Shown here: positions 1 to 5,809 of the stretch, one piece after another | Layout of the letters: each line of letters starts with the position of its first letter | Position numbering within the stretch: position 1 is the first letter of the stretch | Virus record (IMG/VR): IMGVR_UViG_3300031772_000222 | Location: 1-27,758 of that record | Strand: one strand, 5' to 3' | DNA length: 27,758 nt | Source: a virus | Made by a program: the position numbers and the translations under genes | Notes under the pieces: generated by a model | Seen by the model: the letters and a program-made list of their open reading frames with translations, nothing else | The model's database searches: none | What the model was told of the DNA's origin: nothing

Positions 1-52
1 GTTTCCTGCGCATAGAGTACACAGCGTAAAAAGCCTTGTATTCAACGCACAT
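1..52 (-). CDS. Possible leftward gene, N-terminal fragment cut by window edge
   Basis: On the minus strand an ATG at 52-50 follows a GAGGG ribosome-binding-like site with four bases between them, and the frame stays open to the window edge. It encodes 17 residues beginning MCVEYKAFYAV. A sigma-70-like -10 (TATAAT, minus strand 81-76) lies a sensible distance upstream. If real, it is a gene diverging from the rightward module. The fragment is too short to give any family or function, and it could be a chance frame. Confidence 0.3.
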   Translation of the reverse strand, partial: MCVEYKAFYAVYSMRRK

Positions 53-75
53 AAGCCCTCAACTTTGGTTAAATA

Positions 76-105
76 ATTATACCAAAAACATAAGAAAGCA
101 AGCAA
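76..105 (-). promoter_or_regulatory. Candidate sigma-70-type promoter for the leftward gene
   Basis: On the minus strand TTGCTT (105-100) and a perfect TATAAT (81-76) are separated by 18 bases. Transcription would start near base 69, leaving a leader of about 17 bases before the ATG at 52. The -35 matches the consensus only in part. The site overlaps a 6-base inverted repeat, TTTGGT (64-69) and ACCAAA (81-86), that could be an operator in this divergent region. Confidence 0.35.
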
Positions 106-109
106 TAAA

Positions 110-424
110 ATGGCATTAAAGAGTAAGAGAAACGTTCGTAGAAATACTATGATAAATGATGTAGAAAGTGTTGTTTTTCGTGGAATTAATTCGATAGTAG
201 GAAGACACACGATGAGCACTTGGATTGGCACGATGAGTGAATTGACGACCGCTTTGAACAGAGTTCTAAGCAAGAAGCAAAGAACGATTCTACCGCGATC
301 CCCAGGGGCCCTTAGAGTGGTAATAAATAGAGTGGCAAATCGTATCCGTAGCCGAGGAATTGGCGTAAGATTCGGTCGTACCACAGATCACGCGCGCACT
401 CGTTTCGTTAAGTTTGTACAATAA
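110..424 (+). CDS. Small basic protein resembling a winged-helix domain of replication enzymes
   Basis: This is a 104-residue, strongly basic protein. Its C-terminal half (about residues 55-104) has the pattern LPRSPGALRVVINRVANRIR, then GIGVRFGRTTDHARTRFV. It looks like the winged-helix DNA-binding domain that often ends phage helicase or primase-polymerase proteins. Here the domain stands alone, with about 50 residues in front and no helicase or primase motif. The ATG at 110 follows a purine-rich AAGAAAG stretch; M14 is an alternative start. The ssDNA-binding protein gene lies 80 bases downstream, which fits a replication role. The family call comes from pattern memory and is uncertain; a plain DNA-binding regulator is also possible. 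Confidence 0.45.
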   Translation: MALKSKRNVRRNTMINDVESVVFRGINSIVGRHTMSTWIGTMSELTTALNRVLSKKQRTILPRSPGALRVVINRVANRIRSRGIGVRFGRTTDHARTRFVKFVQ

Positions 425-490
425 CGTACAAAGTGAATAACGGTCGATTTGTTAATAAGAAACGTACTTTATGTACAATAGATGAATAAC
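416..490 (+). repeat. GTACAA direct and inverted repeats in the leader of the ssDNA-binding protein gene
   Basis: GTACAAAGTGAATAAC (426-441) and GTACAATAGATGAATAAC (473-490) are imperfect direct copies, and a shorter GTACAATAAC (416-425) overlaps the end of the previous gene. GTACAAAGT can also pair with ACTTTATGTAC (466-476), giving a long-range hairpin with one bulge. The repeats lie directly before the ribosome-binding site of the next gene. They could bind a regulator or form an mRNA structure. T4 gp32 controls its own translation through its leader, so self-regulation is conceivable here, but nothing in the sequence proves it. Confidence 0.45.
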
Positions 491-504
491 AGTAGGAGAT
501 TACG

Positions 505-1212
505 ATGACTACATTTGGTGAAGTATCCTGGAATGATGATGTTTTTAGTGGTTCAGAGAAGAAAGTTAACAACAAGGATCTATTCTTAAGATTAGATGAA
601 GGCGACAACGAGTTAAGACTTGTTACGCAACCTTTCCAATACCTTGTACACAAGTACAAGAAAGAGGGAGACGCTGGTTTCGGCCAGAAGGTATCTTGCT
701 CTATGATTCATGGAAGCTGCCCGCTTTGTGCAGCTGAAGATAAAGCCAAGCCACGTTGGCTACTTGGAGTAATCAGCCGCAAGACTGGAACTTACAAGAT
801 TCTAGACATTTCTTTTGCAGTGTTCTCTAACATTAGAAAGCTTGCAAGAAACACTAAGCATTTCGGAGATCCAACGAAATATGATATCAACGTTATCGTT
901 GATAAGAATGGTGGAGCAACTGGCTATTATACCGTTCAGGGCCTTCCTAAGGAGCCATTATCAGCCGCTGATCAACAGATCAAGGATGATGCAGATTTGG
1001 ACGATTTGAAGCGCAGAGTTACTCCTCCAGCAGCTGAGTTCGTTCAAAAGAGAATTGACAAGATTAACGGTGTCGAAGGCACTGTTGTCGCCCCAGCAGC
1101 AGCTAAACCAGCAAAGGCTGCTAAGGCCCCAGCTGCAACAGTTAGCATGACTGATGACGAAGAGATGAATGATGCTTTCACAGCATATGGTGCGGAAACT
1201 CCAGCAGTCTAA
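505..1212 (+). CDS. gp32-like single-stranded DNA-binding protein
   Basis: This 235-residue protein likely coats single-stranded DNA during phage replication and recombination. Residues 1-170 look like a gp32-type OB-fold core. Residues 65-75 (CSMIHGSCPLC), together with His49, make a zinc site, probably His49, Cys65, Cys72 and Cys75, spaced much like the His-Cys-Cys-Cys site of T4 gp32. After an Ala/Pro/Lys linker (195-213) comes an acidic tail, MTDDEEMNDAF, as in gp32 and bacterial SSB, where it recruits partner proteins. TAGGAG sits well before the ATG. The gene ends at a strong terminator, so it is probably an independent transcript with the repeats at 416-490 as its leader. Fold and role are likely; the T4 comparison rests on motif layout, not alignment. 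Confidence 0.82.
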   Translation: MTTFGEVSWNDDVFSGSEKKVNNKDLFLRLDEGDNELRLVTQPFQYLVHKYKKEGDAGFGQKVSCSMIHGSCPLCAAEDKAKPRWLLGVISRKTGTYKILDISFAVFSNIRKLARNTKHFGDPTKYDINVIVDKNGGATGYYTVQGLPKEPLSAADQQIKDDADLDDLKRRVTPPAAEFVQKRIDKINGVEGTVVAPAAAKPAKAAKAPAATVSMTDDEEMNDAFTAYGAETPAV

Positions 1213-1232
1213 TTGCCTCTAGATTAGGTGTA

Positions 1233-1270
1233 AAAAGGAGACAGGGTAATACTTGTCTCCTTTTCTATTT
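1233..1270 (+). terminator. Rho-independent terminator after the ssDNA-binding protein gene
   Basis: AAAAGGAGACA (1233-1243) pairs perfectly with TGTCTCCTTTT (1254-1264) around a 10-base loop, followed by a T-rich run. It separates the ssDNA-binding protein gene from the resolvase operon. Confidence 0.88.
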
Positions 1271-1271
1271 T

Positions 1272-1283
1272 ATTCGATATATT
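1272..1283 (+). promoter_or_regulatory. Candidate phage promoter motif GATATATT before the resolvase gene
   Basis: ATTCGATATATT lies directly after the terminator and ends six bases before the ATG at 1290. It has no -35 box. The same core occurs before four other genes in this window. If it acts as a -10-like element here, the mRNA would be leaderless or nearly so, since there is no room for a normal leader and no clear ribosome-binding site. Confidence 0.5.
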
Positions 1284-1289
1284 ACAAGT

Positions 1290-1859
1290 ATGACTAAAAG
1301 AGTACTTGGCTTCGATATTTCTTCGGCAACTATTGGATATAGCATTCTAGATATAGAAGATGATGGTAAGATATATCTAATTACAGCAGCTTATCTTAAA
1401 CCACTTAAAACTGGAACTATTATTGAAAGAATGGTAGATACGAGAGATAAGATACAAGATATCATAAATAAGGCAAAGCCAGATTATATTGGCATTGAAG
1501 ATATCATTCAATTTATGCAAGGCAAGAGTACGGCTAAGACAATTATAATGCTTACAACTTTTAATAGAATGATTAGTTTATGTGCTTATGATTATCTAAA
1601 GAAGTCTCCCGAGTTATTCAGTGTAATGACTATTCGCCACGGTCTGAAATTTGATAAAGTTTTTCCAAAAAAAGAAGATATGCCAGAGCTTGTCGCAAAA
1701 CATTTAGAAATTACATTCCCTTATGAGCGTTCGACCAAAGGTAAGAAAAAGGGCGCGATAAAAGTCGAAAGTTATGATATGGCCGATGGCGTTGCTGTTG
1801 CTTTATATTATGCTTTTGTTCTGACAGATAAAGTGAAGCGTAAGGGTAAGAAAAAATGA
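1290..1859 (+). CDS. RuvC-like Holliday junction resolvase
   Basis: This 189-residue RNase-H-fold nuclease probably resolves branched DNA (Holliday junctions) made by phage replication and recombination, before packaging. The usual acidic residues are present: Asp9 in LGFDISSATIGYS, Glu70 in YIGIEDI, and Asp163/Asp166 in YDMADGVAVAL. The C-terminus is Lys-rich. Length and motif order fit phage RuvC-family resolvases. It lacks a clear ribosome-binding site and begins only six bases after the GATATATT motif. Its last bases overlap the next gene as ATGA, so translation is probably coupled. Another RNase-H-fold nuclease role is possible, but the three-part motif pattern is good. Confidence 0.8.
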   Translation: MTKRVLGFDISSATIGYSILDIEDDGKIYLITAAYLKPLKTGTIIERMVDTRDKIQDIINKAKPDYIGIEDIIQFMQGKSTAKTIIMLTTFNRMISLCAYDYLKKSPELFSVMTIRHGLKFDKVFPKKEDMPELVAKHLEITFPYERSTKGKKKGAIKVESYDMADGVAVALYYAFVLTDKVKRKGKKK

Positions 1860-2812
1860 ATCTTAAGGAAGCCTATTCAATCTTAGAAATTCCGCAGACT
1901 GCCACCCCAGAGGAGGCCAAGAAAAAGTACCGCGACCTAACTAAGAAATTCCATCCTGACATAAACAAGGAAGCTGACGCTGAAGCCAAGTTCAAGAAAA
2001 TAAATGAGGCTTATCAAATCGTTTCAACTGGAAAAGATACCGAGCCAGGATTTTCTGGCCCGCAACATTGGGCTGGTGATGTTGGTCAGGCAGGATTCAA
2101 TCCATTTGGAAATCAACAAGCATATCATAGTGCAGACAATATAGAGTTAAAAACTACTATTTCATTTAAGGCATCAGTGTTTGGATGTAAACAGGATTTA
2201 AAGTTTAATCGTCAAACAAAATGTAAAGATTGTAATGGCAATGGTGAGACTACATTAAATAATGGCTGTGTCAAATGTGGTGGCCGCGGGCAGATTACTA
2301 ATCGTAATGGGAATATGATTTTCGTTCAAACATGTGATAAATGTTATGGTCGATCTAAGGCAGAACCATGTAAAACATGTAACTCTCGTGGAATATTAGA
2401 TGCAGAGGCTGCAATTAATGTATCTATTCCTGGCGGTATTCAAGATAGTAATGTTTTGAGATTGGGCGGTATGGGTAATTTCGTTACAAGCTTTGGTAAT
2501 CTTGATCAGCACACAGACGTACATCTGCATGTGCGCGTGATTGCGGAAGAAGGTCTTAGATTAGAAGGCCCTAATGTTGTATGTGATTTAGAAGTATCTC
2601 TATTAGATGCCTTAAAGGGCTGTAAGAAAACTGTTAAAACAGTATCTGGAGATAAAGAGATAGAGATTAAGCAAAATTCTAAAAATAAAGATGAAGTAAT
2701 TATTCCACATTTAGGTGTCAATCATGTGGGAAGTCAGAAAGTTATATTGAATATAATATACCCCAAAGAAATTGATAAATTAGTTGATTTCTTAACTAAC
2801 AATATAGGATGA
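1856..2812 (+). CDS. dnaJ: DnaJ-type co-chaperone (Hsp40)
   Basis: DnaJ proteins bring unfolded clients to Hsp70/DnaK and stimulate its ATPase. This 318-residue protein has a J domain (residues 1-58) with the key HPD at 33-35, a short Gly/Phe-containing linker, and a zinc region with four cysteine pairs (Cys123/126, 138/141, 160/163, 172/175). The beta-sandwich client-binding region follows, including IPGGIQDSNVLRLGGMG and SLLDALKG. It is shorter than the usual bacterial length of about 375. The second part of each zinc repeat is partly degenerate (YGRS, NSRG). No DnaK is visible, so it presumably acts through host DnaK. It overlaps the resolvase gene by four bases. Confidence 0.93.
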   Translation: MNLKEAYSILEIPQTATPEEAKKKYRDLTKKFHPDINKEADAEAKFKKINEAYQIVSTGKDTEPGFSGPQHWAGDVGQAGFNPFGNQQAYHSADNIELKTTISFKASVFGCKQDLKFNRQTKCKDCNGNGETTLNNGCVKCGGRGQITNRNGNMIFVQTCDKCYGRSKAEPCKTCNSRGILDAEAAINVSIPGGIQDSNVLRLGGMGNFVTSFGNLDQHTDVHLHVRVIAEEGLRLEGPNVVCDLEVSLLDALKGCKKTVKTVSGDKEIEIKQNSKNKDEVIIPHLGVNHVGSQKVILNIIYPKEIDKLVDFLTNNIG

Positions 2813-2816
2813 TATA

Positions 2817-3155
2817 ATGGCGTTTTCTACATTTTGCACTAATAAAGGTTGCGGTAAGATTCAAGAACCATATCTTGATCCACAGGATAATAAGGTTTAT
2901 TGCTCTCTTTGCGATGGAGAAATTACTAACCTTACTCATTTCGTAAAATCTCAAATGAGAAGCATGAAGCAATATAGGCAAAAACAAGCCAAACCGTTTT
3001 CTGTAAAATGCGCAAAATGTAACAGAGAAGAGCGCCCCCAACAGGTAGCCAACGATATAGTATGTGGTGCGTGCGGTAAGCCACTCGACAACCTTAGCCC
3101 TATTTTTAAGAATATGCTAAAGGAAAAGCTAAAGAACTTAGATAAAGACGTTTGA
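2817..3155 (+). CDS. Double zinc-ribbon protein upstream of the primase
   Basis: This 112-residue basic protein has two four-cysteine sites: Cys7/12 with Cys29/32, and Cys65/68 with Cys83/86. Each has the look of a zinc ribbon, with a helical lysine-rich linker (40-60) between them and a helical tail. It starts five bases after the DnaJ stop, with GGAT upstream, and ends 25 bases before a primase core that lacks its own zinc domain. It may therefore supply the DNA-binding zinc module in trans, but this is inference. Zinc ribbons of this kind also occur in transcription factors, so a transcriptional role is a real alternative. Confidence 0.6.
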   Translation: MAFSTFCTNKGCGKIQEPYLDPQDNKVYCSLCDGEITNLTHFVKSQMRSMKQYRQKQAKPFSVKCAKCNREERPQQVANDIVCGACGKPLDNLSPIFKNMLKEKLKNLDKDV

Positions 3156-3180
3156 AATATACCACGTAAGGAAGTGTGGC

Positions 3181-3948
3181 ATGCTGAATAAGATTGTAGA
3201 AGCTTGTAGGTTTCTGTTGAAAAACTTTCCAGAAGCCCAAGATACAAGGGATTATCTTGACTCCCGAATTAGCAAAGAAAGCCAGGAGAAATTCCAATTT
3301 GGATATTTTCCGAGAACGAATGATTTAAAGGTTCTAACCGATATGATTGGTGAGAGCGCTTTGCGTGAGTCAGAATTATTCTATTCTAGGGACATAGAAG
3401 ATTGTATGGGTCCCCGCAAACTTAGCTTTTCATATTTTGAGGATTATCCATTAATCCTTCCATATAAGAACAATTATGGCGATTCAGTGGCTTTAGTAGG
3501 TAGAACGCTATTGGGCTCAACTGAAATGAAAGAGAAAAGAATATCTAAATATAAAAATACTAAAGAGACTAAGCAATTTAAGAAGGGTAATCTATTATTT
3601 GGACTATATGAAAATAAACAATCTATTTTAGATAAAAACTGCGTTTATATTGTAGAGGGACAGTTTGATGTAATTAAGGCATCAGAACGAGGGTTTACAA
3701 ATATTATTGCTTTAGGGTCGAATAATATGTCTTCCTATCAATTTTCTGTCATTAGCAGATACACCGATAACATATTTTTGTTATTAGACAATGACGAAGC
3801 TGGTAACAAGGGGAGGAAATTAGCTGTCGGCAAATTCGGCAAACTTGCGAATATTCAGAATTTTTATTTACCAGAAAGCTATAAAGACATAGATGAGTAC
3901 TTAACTAAGTGCAATGACGACTCTATGTCGTTTGAAGTTAGAGTTTGA
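3181..3948 (+). CDS. DnaG-type primase catalytic core without zinc domain
   Basis: This 255-residue protein likely makes RNA primers for DNA replication. Residues 20-45 (YLDSRISKESQEKFQFGYFP) match the start of the DnaG RNA-polymerase-like domain. The TOPRIM domain follows, with Glu159 in IVEGQFDVI, the Asp203/Asp205 pair in LLLDNDEAG, and a later KDIDEYL motif. Complete DnaG primases have an N-terminal CHC2 zinc finger and a C-terminal helicase-binding domain; both are absent. The start is clear, with GGAAG nine bases upstream of the ATG. The upstream double zinc-ribbon gene may replace the missing domain. No helicase is visible in the window. Confidence 0.82.
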   Translation: MLNKIVEACRFLLKNFPEAQDTRDYLDSRISKESQEKFQFGYFPRTNDLKVLTDMIGESALRESELFYSRDIEDCMGPRKLSFSYFEDYPLILPYKNNYGDSVALVGRTLLGSTEMKEKRISKYKNTKETKQFKKGNLLFGLYENKQSILDKNCVYIVEGQFDVIKASERGFTNIIALGSNNMSSYQFSVISRYTDNIFLLLDNDEAGNKGRKLAVGKFGKLANIQNFYLPESYKDIDEYLTKCNDDSMSFEVRV

Positions 3949-3975
3949 TATTTTTCTAAAATTGTCAAAGTCTTA

Positions 3976-3988
3976 TCATTGATATATT
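3976..3988 (+). promoter_or_regulatory. Candidate phage promoter motif GATATATT before the sigma-like gene
   Basis: TCATTGATATATT sits 35 bases upstream of the ATG at 4024. A possible -35 (TTGTCA, 3962-3967) is 15 bases before TATATT, which is too close for a normal sigma-70 promoter. The core matches the motifs before four other genes. Confidence 0.5.
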
Positions 3989-4023
3989 CTGATTCAGTCT
4001 CTAATCTTTACTGTGGAGTTAAT

Positions 4024-4470
4024 ATGGTTGCAAATAAAAGGCAGAATCGTTCGGATCGTTATCAGTACATCTTATTGGAAACGGCGTGTTCGAACGAAAT
4101 GTTGGAGTCATTCTGTAATGAAGATAGTATCTCGGCAAGACTTAACCCCTTTGAGTATAATGAGGACTTAATGGAACTTGAAGAAGAATTAAAGAAAGAA
4201 TTCTGGAGAGTTGTTGATACTCTATTAACACCAAGACAAAAGGAAGTAATTAGACTTTATGCAGATGGATATACTCAAATGGAGATTGCCAAAATGCTTA
4301 ATGTTAATCAAAGTTCAATTACTAAGTCATTAAACGGAAATGTTGATTATAAGAATGGTAAGAAGATCTATGGTGGCGCGCGCAAGAAGATTCGTAAGAT
4401 AATTGAAAACGATGAAGCTATTAAGAGTATTCTTGTTAGAATGGCGGAATGCCGTGACGAAAAATGGTAA
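4024..4470 (+). CDS. Sigma region-4-like helix-turn-helix protein
   Basis: This 148-residue protein carries a helix-turn-helix at about residues 66-103 (LTPRQKEVIRLYADGYTQME, then IAKMLNVNQSSITKSLNG). That pattern is typical of sigma-70 region 4 and related regulators. An acidic helical segment (41-65) precedes it and a basic one (105-130) follows. I chose the ATG at 4024, preceded by GTGGAG, over an upstream TTG at 3979 that lies inside the GATATATT promoter motif and has no ribosome-binding site. It may direct RNA polymerase to phage promoters, as the smaller T4 sigma gp55 does for late genes. Region 2 is not recognisable, so a plain DNA-binding regulator is also possible. Confidence 0.65.
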   Translation: MVANKRQNRSDRYQYILLETACSNEMLESFCNEDSISARLNPFEYNEDLMELEEELKKEFWRVVDTLLTPRQKEVIRLYADGYTQMEIAKMLNVNQSSITKSLNGNVDYKNGKKIYGGARKKIRKIIENDEAIKSILVRMAECRDEKW

Positions 4471-4471
4471 T

Positions 4472-4484
4472 TCGCTGATATATA
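4472..4484 (+). promoter_or_regulatory. Candidate phage promoter motif GATATATA before the first GIY-YIG gene
   Basis: TCGCTGATATATA lies in the 33-base gap after the sigma-like gene, 19 bases before the next ATG, which is preceded by a strong TTGGAGG site. It differs by one base from the GATATATT seen elsewhere. T4 homing endonuclease genes often carry their own late promoters, and this arrangement looks similar. Confidence 0.42.
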
Positions 4485-4503
4485 CTATATTGGAGGTTCT
4501 TAA

Positions 4504-5187
4504 ATGGAACAGAAAATATGGTCACTTTATAGAATTACAAATAAAATTAATCAAAAAGTTTACATCGGTCAAGCCGAAAACTATGAACATCGTTGGGCGG
4601 ATCATAGGCGAGCTGTGAGAAATAATAGGCCGACTCAGACAATTCATTATGCTCTAATTAAATATGGATTAGAGCATTTTGATTTTGAAATCATTGCTTC
4701 TTGTAAAACTCAAGATGACGCTAACTGTATTGAAACACAATTGGTTACACAGTATGATAGTTTTATTAAAAATGGCAAAGGATATAATGCAACTTTAGGT
4801 GGCATGAACGCCCCTAAGACTGAGGAATGGAAACGTAAAGTTTCAGAAAAGTTGATGGGACATGAAGTATCGCAAGAAACTCGTGATAAGGTTTCCAAAG
4901 GTAATACTGGCAAAATACGTTCCGAAGATTTTAAGAATGATGTAAGTAATTTTCATAAAGGAAAATTGGTTTCCGAAGAGACTAGGCAAAAACTATCAGA
5001 TATAAATAAAGGTAATACTAATTTCAAGGGCAAGTATCATTCTGAGGAATCTAAGCAAAAAACATCTAAAGCTAATAAGGGCAGAAAACCATCTAAGTTA
5101 GCTATACAAAAGGCCCAAGAAGCTTTTACTGGTAAAACTTGGAAAGTTATAGATGGCAAGCGTGTTTGGATAGAAAAACCTAATTAA
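4504..5187 (+). CDS. GIY-YIG homing endonuclease with NUMOD3 repeats
   Basis: This 227-residue protein is a selfish DNA-cutting enzyme that would copy its own gene into related phages lacking it. The N-terminal GIY-YIG domain (1-90) has LYRITN (8-13), VYIG (19-22), the likely catalytic Arg30 in EHRWADH and Glu77 in CIETQL. After it come at least three NUMOD3-type DNA-binding repeats of the form S-x-E-x-(R/K)-x-K-(L/V/T)-S (about 118-195). The ribosome-binding site is TTGGAGG. The gene sits between the replication and virion modules, next to a terminator, a typical site for free-standing homing endonucleases. It is not inside an intron as far as can be seen. Confidence 0.9.
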   Translation: MEQKIWSLYRITNKINQKVYIGQAENYEHRWADHRRAVRNNRPTQTIHYALIKYGLEHFDFEIIASCKTQDDANCIETQLVTQYDSFIKNGKGYNATLGGMNAPKTEEWKRKVSEKLMGHEVSQETRDKVSKGNTGKIRSEDFKNDVSNFHKGKLVSEETRQKLSDINKGNTNFKGKYHSEESKQKTSKANKGRKPSKLAIQKAQEAFTGKTWKVIDGKRVWIEKPN

Positions 5188-5191
5188 TATA

Positions 5192-5230
5192 GGGCCTGTC
5201 TCACTAATAATGAGGCGGGCCTTATTTTTT
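5192..5230 (+). terminator. Rho-independent terminator closing the replication module
   Basis: GGCCTGTCTCA (5193-5203) pairs with TGAGGCGGGCC (5211-5221), 11 pairs including two G-U, around a 7-base loop. A T-rich run (5222-5230) follows. It ends transcripts of the GIY-YIG gene and isolates the virion module. Confidence 0.9.
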
Positions 5231-5250
5231 GGGAATAAAATAGTATTTTA

Positions 5251-5278
5251 GGGACACTTACTTAAAGTAGGCTAAAAT
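5251..5278 (+). promoter_or_regulatory. Candidate promoter with a dyad operator at the head of the virion module
   Basis: GGGACA (5251-5256) and TAAAAT (5273-5278) are 16 bases apart and resemble a sigma-70 promoter (4 of 6 and 5 of 6 consensus matches). Inside the spacer is a perfect dyad, TACTTAAAGTA (5259-5269), a plausible operator. A second AT-rich symmetrical stretch, AATATTGCTAATATT (5276-5290), overlaps the -10. This is the only sizeable gap (5231-5334) before the long virion gene run, so a promoter is expected here; the exact boxes are a guess. Confidence 0.35.
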
Positions 5279-5334
5279 ATTGCTAATATTCTCATATCAT
5301 TAAAGTGGTATTGTCAGCGTCCCGCAGGAGCTTT

Positions 5335-5787
5335 ATGAAAAACTCGATAGATTACTCAGGTTTGGCTAATAAGATATACAAAAAGGCTTATAAGCTTAGT
5401 GATGTAAAAGACCAGCTTGAAACTGTTGCTTTTGATGTTGTTAGATTTAAGGACAGTGATAAGTCCGCAGATTTATGGCAAGTACAGAGCGCTGATGATG
5501 GAGATTACATCGTAGCATTATACCAGACAGAAGAAGAGGTTAAGACTGCCCTATGGGAAGTTTCTCTTAATAAAACTGCTGGTGATTTACAAATTTCATA
5601 TAAAGGCGATCCGCTAGTCAGAATGTCCGCTGGCAAGCTTGGCATTCCTTACTCAGAATTTTATAAAGTGGAAGAATATCTACCCTCTAAGCTGGCATCT
5701 AACAAGAGACTAGTCAAAGCTCTTCTTAATGAATTACCAGAATCAGCTAAAAAAGAGGTATTAAGTAAATACCCAGAGTTGGTCTAA
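5335..5787 (+). CDS. Unrecognised protein opening the virion module
   Basis: I do not recognise a family. The 150-residue protein has a hydrophilic N-terminus, a central mixed region with DLWQVQSADDGDYIVALYQ and LWEVSLNKTAGDL (probably beta strands, about 48-90), and a helical Lys/Glu-rich C-terminus with no transmembrane segment or cysteine site. I chose the ATG at 5335, preceded by GCAGGAG, over a GTG at 5305 without a site. It comes first after the terminator and probable promoter and just before other virion-module genes, so a structural or head-assembly role is likely but unproven. Confidence 0.6.
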   Translation: MKNSIDYSGLANKIYKKAYKLSDVKDQLETVAFDVVRFKDSDKSADLWQVQSADDGDYIVALYQTEEEVKTALWEVSLNKTAGDLQISYKGDPLVRMSAGKLGIPYSEFYKVEEYLPSKLASNKRLVKALLNELPESAKKEVLSKYPELV

Positions 5788-5809
5788 CATTGCAGAATAG
5801 GTACTAAAA

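Noticed and set aside
3979-4023. TTG start giving a longer sigma-like protein
   Set aside because: It lies inside the GATATATT motif and lacks a ribosome-binding site, whereas the ATG at 4024 has GTGGAG.
5305-5334. GTG start for the first virion-module gene
   Set aside because: There is no ribosome-binding site; the ATG at 5335 follows GCAGGAG at ideal spacing.
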